Shown in pieces: positions 12,601 to 26,030 of a stretch of DNA of 64,000 nt. Each line of letters opens with the position of its first letter. Position 1 is the stretch's first letter. This DNA is from Mycteria americana (taxonomy: Eukaryota > Chordata > Aves > Ciconiiformes > Ciconiidae), in assembly GCF_035582795.1 (NCBI RefSeq), contig NC_134367.1, forward strand, positions 87,961,062 to 88,025,061, given 5' to 3'. A model generated the notes under the pieces. The model worked only from the letters and a program-made list of their open reading frames with translations, did not search any database and was not told the origin of the DNA. Position numbers and translations under genes: made by a program.

Positions 12601-15474
12601 AAGAGTGTACTGTTAAGAAACCAGTATGTGAAAGAAAATGGCTTTTTTTTGTTATGTTACTTACTGCCAAAGTTGTTAGCAAAGTCCAAGAGCTTACCAT
12701 AGCTGATTTGCTGTTGCTCTTACTCGGTTACATGTGCTGTGACTTGCTGGGTTCTTTCAGTGCAGCGTATTGCTTGAATACATGTGGCACTCAGTGAGAA
12801 ATTAGTATTGGTACTCAGAAATTAATTGGAGATTAGCAAAGGGCTCTCTTTCTGGAGGGAACTGCAAAATTCTGAGTTGGAGATGTCAACACCTTTGGGG
12901 ATCAGTGCCCTACTTTAATTGATAGAAGGTTATGTACTGTTTTGGAGATGGAGATCAAGTCTGAAAAGGATGTATCCTTTTAAAAACATTATAGTATTGT
13001 AAGTAAGCATCATCTATTATACTTTAAATGTGGTGTGTTTAGGACTAGGCTGTATCATAAGAATCGGTTGTTCACAATATCCCATTGAATATGATTCTGA
13101 GTGGAGAGGGGACCCATCCATGTCATCAGTGTCATCTCATTCCACTGGAGCACAAACCCGGTTGGATGCTATCAAAGGCAGGGAATGGGATAATCCATTC
13201 CTGCTCAGTAAATCAGTCTAGTGGTAGCGGTCTGCACTGTAGCTGGGACACTGCAGCTAGTTTCTTTTCAGCTACTGGGCTTGAAATTTTTTTTGGTCTT
13301 CTCATGGAATGCATCTGAACATTTCCGTGTATATCTCTCTAGAGAGAATGCACATTTTGAAAGGAAATTTAAGATGAAAATAGATGTCACCAGCTGAATT
13401 TTAAATTTTGTGTATTTTGCAAACTACCTTCTTTGTGATACAGTACACAGTGAAGCAATTAAAGTTGCTCATTGTCTTTAAACAGGACTAAGATTTTGTT
13501 TCCTACTTCATGTGATTGTTATGAAGCTGCATATGTGAAAAGAATATTGAGTTCATAGATGCAGATTTTTGGTATTAAGTGTATATTTCATTTTCTGTGA
13601 AAATGGGCATTAAAATAATAATCAATTAGAATAATTGTCTTGCAAAAAACATGAGTAATGTGGAAGTGAGGTGCTCTGATACTGTTAGAATAAAATGGGG
13701 ACATAAGTAGCTTTGGAATTAAGGTAAAGCTGCTCTGCATGGGAATTGGTTCTTTCTCCTTGTTCTGAACTCATCATTCCTGTTGTGTTGAGTGAAGAAA
13801 TCTGTTCAACTGTTGTATGTGAAACTGGGGGGGTAAAAGTCCGGCCAGCTATTGCTTACCTCATTGTGACCTGTGCAGTCAAAAACATAAACCAGCTTTT
13901 ACAAAAGCACATGCTACTGAGAGCAGTGGTTATCTCGGGAGTTTCTGCTTTCTCTTATCTCCTGTCAGTCTTACCTTTTCTTTTTAAATGTTATTTGCTG
14001 CTTAGTGTTCTCATTTTCAAACTACAGGGATCATGAGTCTCTCTCCATAGAGCAAATTACTTAGCAGTAGACCTGGTTAGAAGTTTTTTAGATGGAAATC
14101 AGAGGGGGATTTGTGTTCTTTTGTTTTGTACTCCTGTAGTCTTAACAGAATGTGAGAGCAGTCCCTGCAACAGAAAATCCCAGTGACTGTGACAGTCTCC
14201 TGTGAAATGAGAAATTCAGGGTAGTGCCTGTGTTCCCAGATTCAAACTATAGGATCTTAATTTGAATCTACTAGAAAAGAGGATCATGTTGCACTAGTCA
14301 TAGTGGTCTGGGTGAGTATTGGTTGTTGATCATTCTTCTTGTTAGGAGAACTGGGACTTGCAGCCTTCTGCTAGTGAAAAGGGTGCCTGCTGGAAATAGA
14401 GATTAGTGTGATAAGCTATGGACATCTTAGAATTTATTTACAGGATCTTCCAAATAACGTAATGCTTATCTGAAGTATTGAAATGTTTGGAGTCAGCTTC
14501 CTTGCTGTGTTTTTCAGTCCCCGTTTTGTTTTTTCCATAGTCTGTGTAGCCCACACTCTGGTAGAAAACAGACTAGGCTGTTACACAACACCCATTTCCA
14601 TAGGTGAGATTTTTCCACCTCTATGTGTATATCCCTTCTGTCCTTCATGGTAGACTGCTTTGTTCACAACAGCACCTCCTTGTGGGAAAGGCTTTCCCCT
14701 CCTAAGCATCAGGGTCTTTAGGCAGAGATTTGTTAGTATCGTTGTTATTTCTGGAACTCAGTTCTTGGGACATGTGAGGGGACTATCATATGAGTGGCCT
14801 ATCATATGTTACAGATCTTTTTCCTTTTGTATGCGAAGTTTTCAAAGTCTGTACTGCAACTCAGATGTGGTGGGAGGTTGGAAACCTTGCTTTATATGGA
14901 GTTAGAACAGCAAATAAAGTTCTGGGCCATATAGCATACTACTGCATGCATTAACTCAGGTTGTGCTATCATTTACAGTTATATCCAGAGGAAACTACTT
15001 GGAGATTCAGGTAAACAACCAGGGGTGGGGCATTGGAACTGAAAGCATGAGAGGGAGGGGGAGAGAGAGACACACACACACACACACACACATACACACT
15101 GAGGTGGAACAGGCCAACAAGCCTCTGTATTCTGTAATAATCAGAGTAGGTAATAAACATGAGGGGAGAAGAAACTACTCTTCCTTTTAAATCATTCTAT
15201 GCAAATGTCCAAGTATGAAAATATTCTGTACATTTTTACACTTAATGTTTCTTGCCTGTGTCAAAAGTCAGTCTAGGGACACATGTTTTTGTAGGCTAGG
15301 AATTATTCTGTACAAGAATAATTACTTGTTAACATAGAAACTATCACTGCTTACAGAAGCAGCTACTTTCAGATGAATTGTATAGTGTACAAGAAATAAA
15401 TCAGAAGACTCTAAGCCATATGAATGTCTCCTTTATTGATATCAGCTGAGCTACTCGGGTAACTTACTGCAGCA
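6624..15474. other. Long T-rich non-coding stretch
   Basis: No recognised coding exon. Several blocks bounded by plausible splice sites are open in one frame, for example about 10113-10210 (acceptor TTTTTACCTTAG, donor AAAGGTAAAT). Neighbouring blocks do not agree in phase, so no gene model could be built. A GA/CA microsatellite lies near the right end. The region may be intron of the CpG-driven transcript. Confidence 0.4.
15056..15100. repeat. (GA)n(CA)n microsatellite
   Basis: A short purine run of GA dinucleotides passes directly into about twelve CA dinucleotides, with one CATA interruption near the right end. This is a simple dinucleotide repeat that is likely to vary in length between individuals. 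Confidence 0.9.
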
Positions 15475-16345
15475 TCTTAGAATCACAGAATCCTAGAATG
15501 GTTTGGAAGGGACCTTTAAAGATCATTTAGACCAGCCCCCTTGCCCTGGGCAGGGACGTCTTTTACTAGATCAGGTTGCTCAAAGCCCTGGCTGACCTGA
15601 CCTTGAACACTTCTTGGCATCCATAGCTTCTCTGGTCAACCTGTTCCAGTGTCTCATCACCCTCATCATTAAAAATTTCTTTTTATGCAGTCCAGGATAC
15701 GATTAGCTTTCTGGGCTGCAAGAGCACATTGCCAGCTAATGCCCAATTTTTTTGTCCACCAGTGTCCCCAGGCCCTTTTCAGCAGGGCTACTCTCAATCC
15801 ATTCTTCCTCCAGTCTGCTTTGATCTTGGGGATTGCCCTGACCCAGGTGCAGTGCCTTGCACTTGGCCTTGTTGAACTTCATGAGGTTTGCATGGGCCCA
15901 CTCCTCAAGCCTGCCAAGGGCCCTCGGGATGTGGCCTCCCTTCCCTCTAGCAAAACACCTGCACCTCTCAGCTTGGTGTCTCACCTCTCATCTGCAAACT
16001 TGCTGAGGGTGCACTCAATCCTGCTGTCTGTGTCATTGATGAAGATATTAAATAGTACTGGTCCCAGTGCAGACCCTTGAATGACATCACTCATTACTGG
16101 TTTCCACTTGGACATGGACCTGGACTGTAACTCTTTGGACATGACCATCCAGCAATTCCTTATCCATGTAACAGTTATCCATCAAACCCGTATCTCTCCA
16201 GCTTAGTGGCAAGAGTGTTGTGGAGGACCATATCAAGGGCCTTACAGAAGTCCAGGTAGATGACATCCTTAGCTCCTCTCCTCTCCACTGATGCAGTCAA
16301 TCCATTGTAGAAGGCCACCAGAGTAGTCAGGCTTCAGGTGCTTCA
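15475..16345 (-). mobile_element. CR1 LINE fragment, 5'-truncated with internal deletion
   Basis: The plus strand begins with the reverse complement of a CR1 3' end (AGAATCACAGAATC, then a 'tttggaagggacc' block). It continues backwards through the end of the reverse transcriptase ORF. Minus-strand codons at about 15736-15984 encode the typical CR1 stretch with [13 protein letters not shown] and [15 protein letters not shown]. Between about 15670 and 15690 the sequence jumps from the 3' untranslated part to the last ORF codons. The stretch that should lie between them, present in the copy at 22.1-22.5 kb, is missing. The element ends without a 5' half near 16345. Its sequence differs from the other copies here, so it belongs to a different and probably older CR1 subfamily. 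It is not capable of movement. Confidence 0.9.
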
Positions 16346-19300
16346 ATTTTATTACCGTACATAAAATCTGTTTTTCTTCCACGTTTCTACTTCACCTCCT
16401 GCCTACAACCCCAAGAAAAGGCTGGGGCTTGAAGTGCAGAGTGAGGCTTTATGGCCTTGATTTTGGCAGAGCTCAGATTAGACAGTTTTTAATTATTTCT
16501 TCTAGAATTTAACAGACACTGGTAAGCTCTCTGTCTTTTATTTTCTTTTAGCTTTTTTCCTAGTATTACAAGATCTACTCTGATAAATACTGTTTTCTCT
16601 GGTCTGAATAATAAGACAGTGTTTCCAATAGCAATTGGTCCTGTTCAGTCAGGGAAGAATTGGAAATGCAGAGATAGATGGAGTTCCCTGCTGGGTTCGA
16701 GTGTTCACAGGTAAACTGTATCCTGGAGAACGTCATGCTTTTGTCTGACACCAAGACTTGCTGCTAAGGTTCACATTTGGAGTGTGACAATTTTAGGGGT
16801 GTGAATAGTTGCATCTAAACAACAAAAGAAGCCAGGAGCCAGTTCGTTGGCTGTACAGCTAAGTGACACAGCGTAATTGACATCCAAGTGCCTAACCTGT
16901 CCTTTTCCTCTTTTTCCACAGGGTAGCTGTGGCCAGACTGTATTGAAGACAGCTACTAAGACATCTTGCCCCATAATGCTGCACCTGGGCACTGTCTGGG
17001 AGAGTGCTAGTTGTTGTGGGCCAATGTGAAGGACAACTATGCTAACAAATAATTCAGATGATACTAGGTACTGTTCGAGCTTCTACCATGCTGCTGTTTT
17101 ATTTACGAATATCGTCAGCAAGACTGCTTTATAGCCTGAGAATCTGTTTAGTGTGAACATGCAGGATGGACGCAGCCTGAGCGATGTAGAGACTGATGTG
17201 CCTAAAAGTGGGATTTAAGCTTAATGTGCCTGAAGCCTAAAACAGGGATACAGAAGACCTGTGTTCCAATAGCTGTGCAGTTTGCTAAATGCTCACAATC
17301 ACTCGTGCCACTGCTGCTCAGAATTCGCAGAGCCTTAGTTGGAGGCACCAGGTAGTCTGTGTTGCCGGCTATGCCTTTGGTATGTGTATGTACAGAAGAC
17401 TGGTAGCTAGGGGCTAGTATCTGTGACTCAGTGCTCATAGAAACAAACACTGACGGAGACAGACCATAAAGAATGAGAAAAGCATTATGTACTGAAACAA
17501 GATTCTTTTATTTCAGTGCAGTACAAAGAAATACGAGTTACTTCGCTGTGACTGAAAGTACTGAAACTAAAAAGTGAAGCAGATGAAATACATTCGTGTA
17601 GTACTAGGAGTCCTTGGATATCAAAGCAGTGAAAAATGATAGCTGTGATGCTGCAGCATTAAAATAAATATTTACATACCTTTAAACTAATGCATTACTT
17701 CCTTGATTTAGTGTTATATCATTGGTAACGTAGTTTTCAGCACTATATTACCGCTGACAGTGCAGTCTTAGCCATCAGTCTTTCAGCCAGTGATTTCCTT
17801 ATGTTTAAAATGCACTGGTACAGCAGCAACACTCTGTACCAAGCCACCTCTCCAAAACCTCAGCAAAACCAGTGTCAGCCTCTCTTCTTTTTTTTTTTTT
17901 TCTTTTTTTGTTCCAAAAGAATGAATCTGCTCAATTCTGCTAATTACATTGAACTTGGTTATGTATAGTAACACTAAACACTGGGCCCAGTTCACAATCA
18001 GATAACATGAACTCATTGTATTAAAGTCATGAGAAAGTATTGATTAAAGAAAGAAAGAAAAAAAAAGATTGCTACATTGTCATCCTGCAGCACCAAACAC
18101 AATAGCTGCTCTGTTTCGGACTTTTTCAATTAGAGCACTGTTTTTCAACTTTCAGGACAGGTCATCTCTTTTCCTAGTAAATGTAGATGAGTTACATTTT
18201 TTAAAGGTATCAAAACATACTGACATAGTGGTTTGCAGCAGAGTCAATAGCCCCATTTAACAGACTCAGTGATTTTTTTTTTTATAAGTAAACATTAATT
18301 ACACAGGTATTGCTGTGAACCAAGCCCATTGTCTAAAGGAAGCACGTTTCTTGCCAAATTAAAAGTCTTTATGTAAGAACATGTTTTTATAATGGATTTG
18401 AATAGCTCCTGTGTAAGTTATTAAAATCATGTGTCTTCCTGCTTGCACGTTGTACCGACACAAAAAATGGATAAACATGCAGTAAAATGTAGCATCATTT
18501 AGAAAATAATGTGTAAAAAACCCATTCAGTATCTTATATTAAAGCATTTACACTGCATAGGCATTCATATAAGGATATAGTATAATAAAACTCATCAAAT
18601 ATACAAGCATGCAGCAGTTGCCTTATATTCACAGTTCTAGAAATGACCACACATTGATTTCCTCAAATATAAATTGGATTATCCAAAATAGATTTTGCAG
18701 CCACTCTCCTTTGCAGTGGCAAACTACGTTCTCGTGTGCATTGCAGATACTGACCTATATAACAGGCCTAAGCTATGCCGCTGTATTGTACACATCTGTG
18801 ATAAATACTGTGTTTTGAAATAGGAAGGATAATGAGAAGTTATCCATACTTCTCATAGTAGAAGTTGGAGACTACGCAGTGCTTGAATTGAACAAAATAT
18901 ATAAGCCTATTTATTGTATTCTCCTTAGAGAGTAACACTGCAACCTTGCCACATATCTAGCTACTGCATAAGCTGGCCATGCAGTTTTCAAAATAAGTTT
19001 AGACAGATTTTTCTATTTGATATTTTATTCCATCAGAAGAGGTATAGTAGTAAACATATAGTACATAACCTTTTTGCTCTGCAAACTTTACAAAGGACTG
19101 CTACTACTTCTAGATTATGTGGGGAAATACAATGCAGTGCCAAAGTCACACTCAGAGATTTAAAATATGTTTGCAGAGAGGTCTTCTTTCTTCATTTACT
19201 CTTTTGAAGGTGGTGGTGTTATATACGATGGTGAGCTTGGACCATCTTAACTCTCACAAGATAACAGTACCCAGATTAGATCCCCTCTGTGGGCAAATGC

Positions 19301-20942
19301 CACCTGGAGGGTAAAGTTGAGGTCATGTGGCTTGAAGTTGTCTGTGGTTTTGACTTGCTTGTTATTGCCTGGCTTGGCAGGTTAACCTGGTGTGTGATTC
19401 CAGGACAACAGCAAACAAAATACCTGGAGGCAAGGCTTGCATTAGTTGTGCAAGGTTTGCAAAATTGGGCTCTAGATCCTGATACAGGTTTCGGATGTGC
19501 CAAGGCGAAATCGGATTGAGGAGTATGACTTAAAACACTTTCCCCATCCAGGTATTTTTCCAGTAGTGCCTGCATTCTGCTTTTGCCCTGACTCCCCTTG
19601 TCTTCATACATAGTAATCTGTGTGTCTTTAAACAACGTGTGCGTGTACTTCCTTTTCTGAGCACTTCAGGTAAAACTAGTGGAAGTAACCTTGTAGGATG
19701 TTACAGCACCAACGATGCAAGTTGCAGGGATTCACCCCTATGTACAAAGCAGCAAGGGATTCATAAGCAGCATGTAGGAAATAGTTTGAAAAGGAAAAAC
19801 ACAAGAGGCAGAAGGGGAGATAATGGAAACATTTGCCAATGAAAAAGGGGAGTGAGAAAAGGGCAGAGAGAATTGGGGCAGCAGTTGCTGTTCTCTCTGT
19901 TTTTTAAAAAAAAAAAAGTATAATCCTCTCTGGAATGTTTAGTTCAGAGAGAAACATTGCCCTTTGTTTTTAAAAAACGTGAGCTTTGGCACACATGTAA
20001 CATGGGAATGAAAGGCGAGTAGATGGCTTTGGTATGTGCTATCAGAAACTGTTACGTTAATGTACTTCTGTGCTGTGGCCAGGAGTTTATTTTTGTAGTT
20101 CATTATTCTGAGTCTCTTTATGTGTGCGTATTCCTATTTTCTAGTAAAGGATATGTGGCCGTTTCCAGAAGGAGCTGTACTATTTCCTGTCAGTCTTATT
20201 TAAAAGCAGGACCGCAGTGGAACAAATCATTGTGCTAGAGGTGTTCCAAGCTCTTCTGGCACAGATACTCATTTTTCCTTCGAGGATGTGTCTCTGTGCG
20301 TATGTGTGTGGGGAGCCTCAGCTCTGTATTTGGAATTTGAGATGGATATGGGGGCATGAGTGCTTTTATTGTATCAACTGGCACTTGGAGAATGGGCTTA
20401 CAGTTTATTTTAGTTGGCTTGCTTGCTGCCACAGATGTTGCTTTTCTGCCTTTCTCCAGATTTGTTCACCAAGATCTCTGTGGTGACATCTGAAGACACA
20501 AATGCTGTGAAGAGTGACTATTTTTTAATGATTATCTGGCAGTAGGGTCTGTATAAATATACACAGAACCCCATTTTTTTGCCTACCTATTAAGCTGGAT
20601 ACATCCATAGTGGACAGAAGACTTTGAATGCTGAAACCTTTGTACAACATATCAAAGATAGTGGTTCACAGATTCTTCACTGCATCTCTGTCATATTAAG
20701 AGCAGCAGTTTAGATGTGGGGACTGTCCACAAATGTAACAGCATTTTGGTTTATAAATTTCAACTTCATTAATCTGAGGTACTGCACTAGCCTCTCATTC
20801 TTTTTCCAGTTCTCATTTTTTTAAAGGTTGGCAGAAAGGAGAATGCGTTCTGGTTTTGATCCTGGTTTCTTATGCATTTTAATATTTGTACTAGGTTCTT
20901 TGGGTTCCTTACTGAATCTGCCATTCATTTTTCTTTCCACAG
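16346..20942. other. AT-rich non-coding stretch
   Basis: No gene recognised. The section from about 17.5 to 19.1 kb is rich in A/T and has several AATAAA or ATTAAA hexamers on the plus strand and long T runs (17887-17910). It resembles untranslated or intergenic sequence. A short AAAG-rich run lies at about 18048-18066. Open frames near 19.3-19.6 kb occur on both strands and show no family motif. Confidence 0.4.
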
Positions 20943-21116
20943 GGAAAATCCTTATAATCTAGTTTGGAAATGTCTTTGAAGAATCTGGAGATTGTTGAAA
21001 TACTTGTCACACCTGTCTTGAGTATAGTGAGAAGGAGGAAAAGGAGCTCTCCTGAGAAGCCTGACAGTTTGCCACAAAGAAGTTGGTACTAAGCTGTGAG
21101 CCCCAAGTTCCCACAG
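20943..21116 (+). other. Exon-like block with a 40-codon ORF
   Basis: A very strong acceptor (pyrimidine tract ending CTTTCCACAG at 20942) and a CACAG|GTATG donor at 21117 bound a 174-bp block. Inside, an ATG at 20970 opens a 40-codon frame ending at TAA (21090-21092), with a basic patch VRRRKRSS in the middle. An in-frame TAA lies upstream of the ATG, so the frame is closed within the exon. It may be a non-coding or 5' untranslated exon with an upstream-type ORF. The CR1 copy begins almost immediately downstream. Confidence 0.25.
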
Positions 21117-21134
21117 GTATGCACCACCTTTTGA

Positions 21135-22708
21135 GAATTAATAGAATTTGGATGCGTAAGATCTTAGACACTCACAAGTCTATGGGGCCTGATGAGATCC
21201 ACCCGAGAGTACTGAAGGAACTGGCAGAAGTGCTCACCAAGCCCCTTTCCATCATTTACCAGCAGTCCTGGCTAACTGGGGAGGTCCCAGTTGACTGGAG
21301 ATTAGCAAATGTGACACCCATCTACAAGAAGGGCCAGAAGGAGGACCTGGTGAACTACAGTCCTGTCAGCCTGACCTCGGTACCAGGGAAGCTGATGGAG
21401 CAGATCATCCTGAGTGCCATCACATGGCATGTAGAGGATAACCAAGGGATCAAGCCCAGCCAGCATGGGTTTAGGAAAGGCAGGTCCTGCTTGACCAACC
21501 TGATCTCCTTCTACGACAAGGTGACCCGCCTAGTGGATGAGGGGAAGGCTGTGGATGTTGTCTACCTAGACTTCAGTAAAGCCTTTGACATGGTTTCCCA
21601 CAGCATTGTCCTGGAGAAACTGGCTGCTCATGGCTTGGACGGGTGTACTCTTTGCTGGGTAAAGAACTGGCTGGATGGCCGGGCCCAAAGGGTGGTGGTG
21701 AATGGAGTTTACTCTGGTTGGCGGCCGGTCACAAGTGGTGTCCCCCAGGGCTCTGTGTTGGGGCCAGTTCTGTTTAATATCTTTATTGATGATCTGGACG
21801 AAGGGATCGAGTGCACCCTCAGTAAGTTTGCAGATGACACCAAGTTGTGTGGGAGTGTTGATCTGCTTGAGGGTAGGAAGGCTCTGCAGAGGGACCTGGA
21901 CAGGCTGGATCGATGGGCTGGGGCCAATTGTATGAGATTCAACAAGGCCAAGTGCAAGGTCTTGCACTTGGGCCACAACAACCCCATGCAACGCTACAGG
22001 CTTGGGGAAGAGTGGCTGGAAAGCTGCCCAGCAGAGAAGGACCTGGGGGTGTTGGTTGACAGCCGCCTGAATATGAGCCAGCAGTGAGCCCAGGTGGCCA
22101 AGAAAGCCAATGGCATCCTGGCTTGTATCAAAAATAGTGCGGCCAGCAGGACTAGGGAAGTGATCGTCCCCCTGTACTCAGCACTGGTGAGGCCGCACCT
22201 CAAATACTGTGTTCAGTTTTGGGCCCCTCACTACAAGAGAGACATTGAGGTACTGGGCGTGTCCAGAGAAGGGCAACGAAGCTGGTGAAGGGTCTGGAGC
22301 ACAAGTCTGATGAGGAGCAGCTGAGGGAACTGGGGTTGTTTAGCCTGGAGAAAAGGAGGCTGAGGGGAGACCTTATCGCTCTCTACAACTACCTGAAAGG
22401 AGGCTGTAGAGAGGTGGGGGGTTAGTCTCGTCTCCCAAGTAGCGAGCAATAGGACAAGAGGAAATGGCCTCAAGTTGTGCCAGGGGAGGTTTAGACTGGA
22501 TATTAGGAAATTTTACTTCACCGAAAGGGTTATCAAGCATTGGAAGAGGCTGCCCAGGGAAGTGGTTGAGTCGCCATCCCTGGAGGTATTTAAAAGACGT
22601 TTGGATGAGGTGCTTAGGGACATGGTATAGTGGTGGTCTTGGTAGTTTTAGGTTTATGGCTGGACTTGATGATCTTAAAGGTCTTTTCCAACCTATACAA
22701 TTCTGTGC
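21135..22708 (+). mobile_element. CR1 LINE, long 5'-truncated copy with reverse transcriptase
   Basis: This is a non-LTR retrotransposon of the avian CR1 family. The frame open to 22087 carries reverse transcriptase landmarks in order: the palm block with YLDFSKAFD (about 21561-21588), [11 protein letters not shown] (about 21735-21768) and the active-site FADD (about 21827-21838), then the [12 protein letters not shown] block. The frame is broken by a nonsense TGA at 22085-22087. It resumes in the same frame to about 22250, where a frameshift near the EVLGVS codons disrupts the tail. The 3' untranslated part ends in the standard block ending 'cttttccaacctatacaattctgtg'. The N-terminal endonuclease half and ORF1 are absent, which is usual 5' truncation. 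The small number of lesions suggests a fairly young insertion. It is non-autonomous. Confidence 0.93.
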
Positions 22709-25700
22709 TCTCTACTTTTTTTTGAAACCTTATCAGCTCTATTTCTAGTAGCAACCTGGGCTATTCCTTGAAAAGAGGAGAGAGTCCATTTTCCATTTTT
22801 ACCTGCCTCTTCCACCCTTCTTACAAAGTGAAGAAATCAATTGAATTCCTAAAGACGGGGTGTTTGACCTCTCACTTTTCATGCTAGTTAGCTGCACAAT
22901 TCAGTCATTACAAGTCTGGTTGTATGGTAAAGAATGGTATACACTAGAATAAAATGAGGCCATCAGAAGAGGCGTTTATATCACCAGAAGAACCTCTACC
23001 TCATTTAAAGTTTGCCAGACTTTTTCCCGGCTGCCAATCTCTTCTTCCAGATTTTCCTTATGTGTCTCTCAGGGTGAAGAATTATGTGAGGCACCTGGAA
23101 TTATGTGTTTGACCTCCTTTATTATGCTTTCTCTAGTGTCATATTAGGTGAGGGATCTCTCAAAGGGCAAAAGCATGTTGAGCAGCCAGCAGTTTTCAGA
23201 AGTGGCAGGTAACTAAAAATATTTTCTTTGCTCCTCAGGCAGTGACAAGTGAAAACCCGGACTGGGTTGCTGAAGAAGCAGGAGACAGTGAGAGGACGAG
23301 GGAGATAAGGAGAACAGCCCTCTGACCTTTAGAAAGAAACAGCTGTCACTTCCAGAAGCATCCTGCTTTTCTGTCAAGTTTTAAGAAAAACATTGAATAC
23401 AGGTACAGTGTCATTTGAAGAAATACAAATAAGGAATAACATGGAGTAATTGAATACTGAGCGAATCCACTTGAAAACATTTGTTAGCAAGTCAGTCAAT
23501 AAAATCTTGTTCCACACGCTTCCATTTGAAGAGCTTCTCATTTTGTGTGTTACATGCTGTCTTGCTTAGTCAATGCTACATGTAATGGTGCATGCCTTTA
23601 ATCTTTATCATAAAGATTCCTTCCCCATTAAAATCCCCATTAAGTCCCTCAAAGTTACATTTGAAAATAATTCCAGCTTCTAAGTAATTTATGAACTTTA
23701 TATAGTTAGCACTTTTGGGGTGATTTTTCTTTTTTTCATTTGAGTGTGATTAATTTGTCAGATTTGATTGCCTGATACTTGTGCTTAGTTTTCACCAGTT
23801 TATTAGGAGTTCAGAATGGTATCCGACTTGACTATATTTGTATATTGAGAGAACATATGCAAGTGCTGCTTATGATGTGAAATTTGCAGGTGTGTGCTAT
23901 GTTGTAAATCCTTGCTTATATAGCACTAGAAACTTCTAATGTACAAGGAAGAGCCCCATTTCAAATACTGCTTTACTTCTCAGTACCTGCTACATAGAAA
24001 TTGATGGGTTTTTATTCATGCTGATTTCTTTCTGTTAAGCATAAGTTTGTAATTGTTAAAGGTTCCCTCCTCATTCTGAAAACAATCATGGGAGTTCACT
24101 CACGTAAAGAAGACCAAGGTAGATGCATAAGAAATACAGGATTTTGCAGGGCAAGGAACAAAATGACAACGTAGCCCAGAGTTTTTAGGCCAGCACCAGT
24201 CCATTAACTGAGCCTGATTCAAGTTGGTTTGTCTCTGTAGCTATTTTTGCCCCTTCCTCTCTACCCTCATTACATTTTATGCTGTTGCAAGAGGGATGGA
24301 TATTACTAGGTGAGACGCAGTGCCCACTTTGTGTTCATGCAACACCATCAGGATACATATAATTTGTATTATTCACGTTTGTGGCCATGCAACAAAATAA
24401 TCCTCTGGAATGCTACAGTTGTTGGCCATTTTATTATATTTTGTTCTATTCTGTAGCTTGAATCAGCCATCAACCTTATTTCTGTTCTTAAAGGGAAAAT
24501 TATCATGTTCATTTTACAGGATTAAAAAGATCTGTTGAGTCTTCCTGTAAAATTGCAGTGTAGAGTTTGTTGTGAACAAAATAGAGCTGACTCCATTGAC
24601 TATAGCAGAATAATTTGCAGCCATTGAATTGCACTCTTAGAATCTAATTTTAACCAGGTTTTCAGAAATAGGCTGCAGTAGCTTGATTTTTGTCCTACAT
24701 ATATTTTGAATTTTAGGGAAAATCTAACCCTAGTGTGTTAATGCAGTTGTAGCATATGGATGTGGAATAGAAATGTGTTTTCATGAAAACTCAATTTAAG
24801 TTACTGTGTTGAACCACTCAGTACAGCTGGATTCTTCATTCAGATTCTCTGTACATTCCTGATCTCAAGATAATTCAAACACGTAATTCTCACAGACTTT
24901 TTCTTGGAAGCCCATGCAGGGCTAATCCGAACAGGAGGTGCAATAGAAAGTTCCACTGTATTGTAAGACTGGAATTTATCTACTGACTTAAGCATCCACA
25001 GAGTGTAAAGCACATGAGTTCTTCTTTTCTTGTCTAAACTATTTTGAACGAGGTCTCTTTTACATGCTAGTTTGGCAAGCTTCTAAGGCATTTGTGCAAA
25101 GTGATGATGCAAGAGCAACCTGATTCAACACTGAGAAATTAATAAATAACATCCAGCAGTAATTAAAGTGAAAAACTACAGTTAAGAAAAGCAATCACTC
25201 TACAGTATGAGTTGAGCTACTATACTCTGCAGTGTTAAAAGTGGAATATGTTTACTGGTGCCTTCAACTCAGGAGGTATCATTGTGAATTTTAAATATAC
25301 CAAGGATTCATTCTGTTTTTTACATAGATTGAATTGGATTAACAGTAATTGAAAAACCAGGAATATATACATAGAGAAAGGATAAGAGTGGAAGAAAAAC
25401 ACAGTGCCAGAAATTACCATCTGGAAACATACTATACATGTAGTCAGTATTTTTGTATTAAAATGAAGAGTTAATTTTGAAGTCCAAAATGGTTTTAAGA
25501 TAACTTAGCGCTCTCTATAAGGCCGTTCTCAGGAGTCAAGTGCATGATATTCAAGATGGGGATATTTATAAAGGACTTCAGTTTGAAGAACTGGAATAGC
25601 CAGCTGATGTCTTTACCATCTTGAGAAAGTCTGCGCTGTTTTCAGTAAGTACACACTAAAGTCACAAAAAAACCCCTATACATTCTTTGTCTGGATTTCT

Positions 25701-26030
25701 CCTTAGATTAGGCTTAAATGGCAGGTAACATTCACACAGAGATTAGTTGTTCAGTTTTTATGAATGCAAAACTCAACAAAGTAGAATTTATATAGCTAGT
25801 AGTATAGCAAATAACAGGTAGGTCTTAAAAGTAGCATCTGAGGCTTTTCTTAACTTGTTTCTCATGCTCTTCTCTGAACCACGTGCAGAACCTGGATTTA
25901 CTGGAAGGAATGCTTGGCCCCGTATCGTGTAAAACTTCGTACAGCACAGCCTCAAATTCAGTTCAAAGATGGTTTTTTTTAGGAGAAAAAAATCGGACAA
26001 AAACTTAAATCTGTTCCTGTTGGGGTACAG
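22709..26030. other. AT-rich non-coding stretch with exon-like blocks
   Basis: No recognised protein. Two blocks have good splice signals but are closed in the frames that would be needed. The first is 23239-23402 (acceptor TTGCTCCTCAG, donor TACAG|GTACAG), with 28 open codons and then a stop. The second is 25533-25644 (acceptor GTTCTCAG, donor TTCA|GTAAGT), with stops in all three frames. They may be exons of a non-coding transcript or relics of a gene. Confidence 0.35.

Noticed and set aside
25533-25644. Block with a perfect GTAAGT donor and open-looking frames
   Set aside because: All three frames contain a stop before the donor, so it cannot be an internal coding exon. Kept only as a possible non-coding exon.
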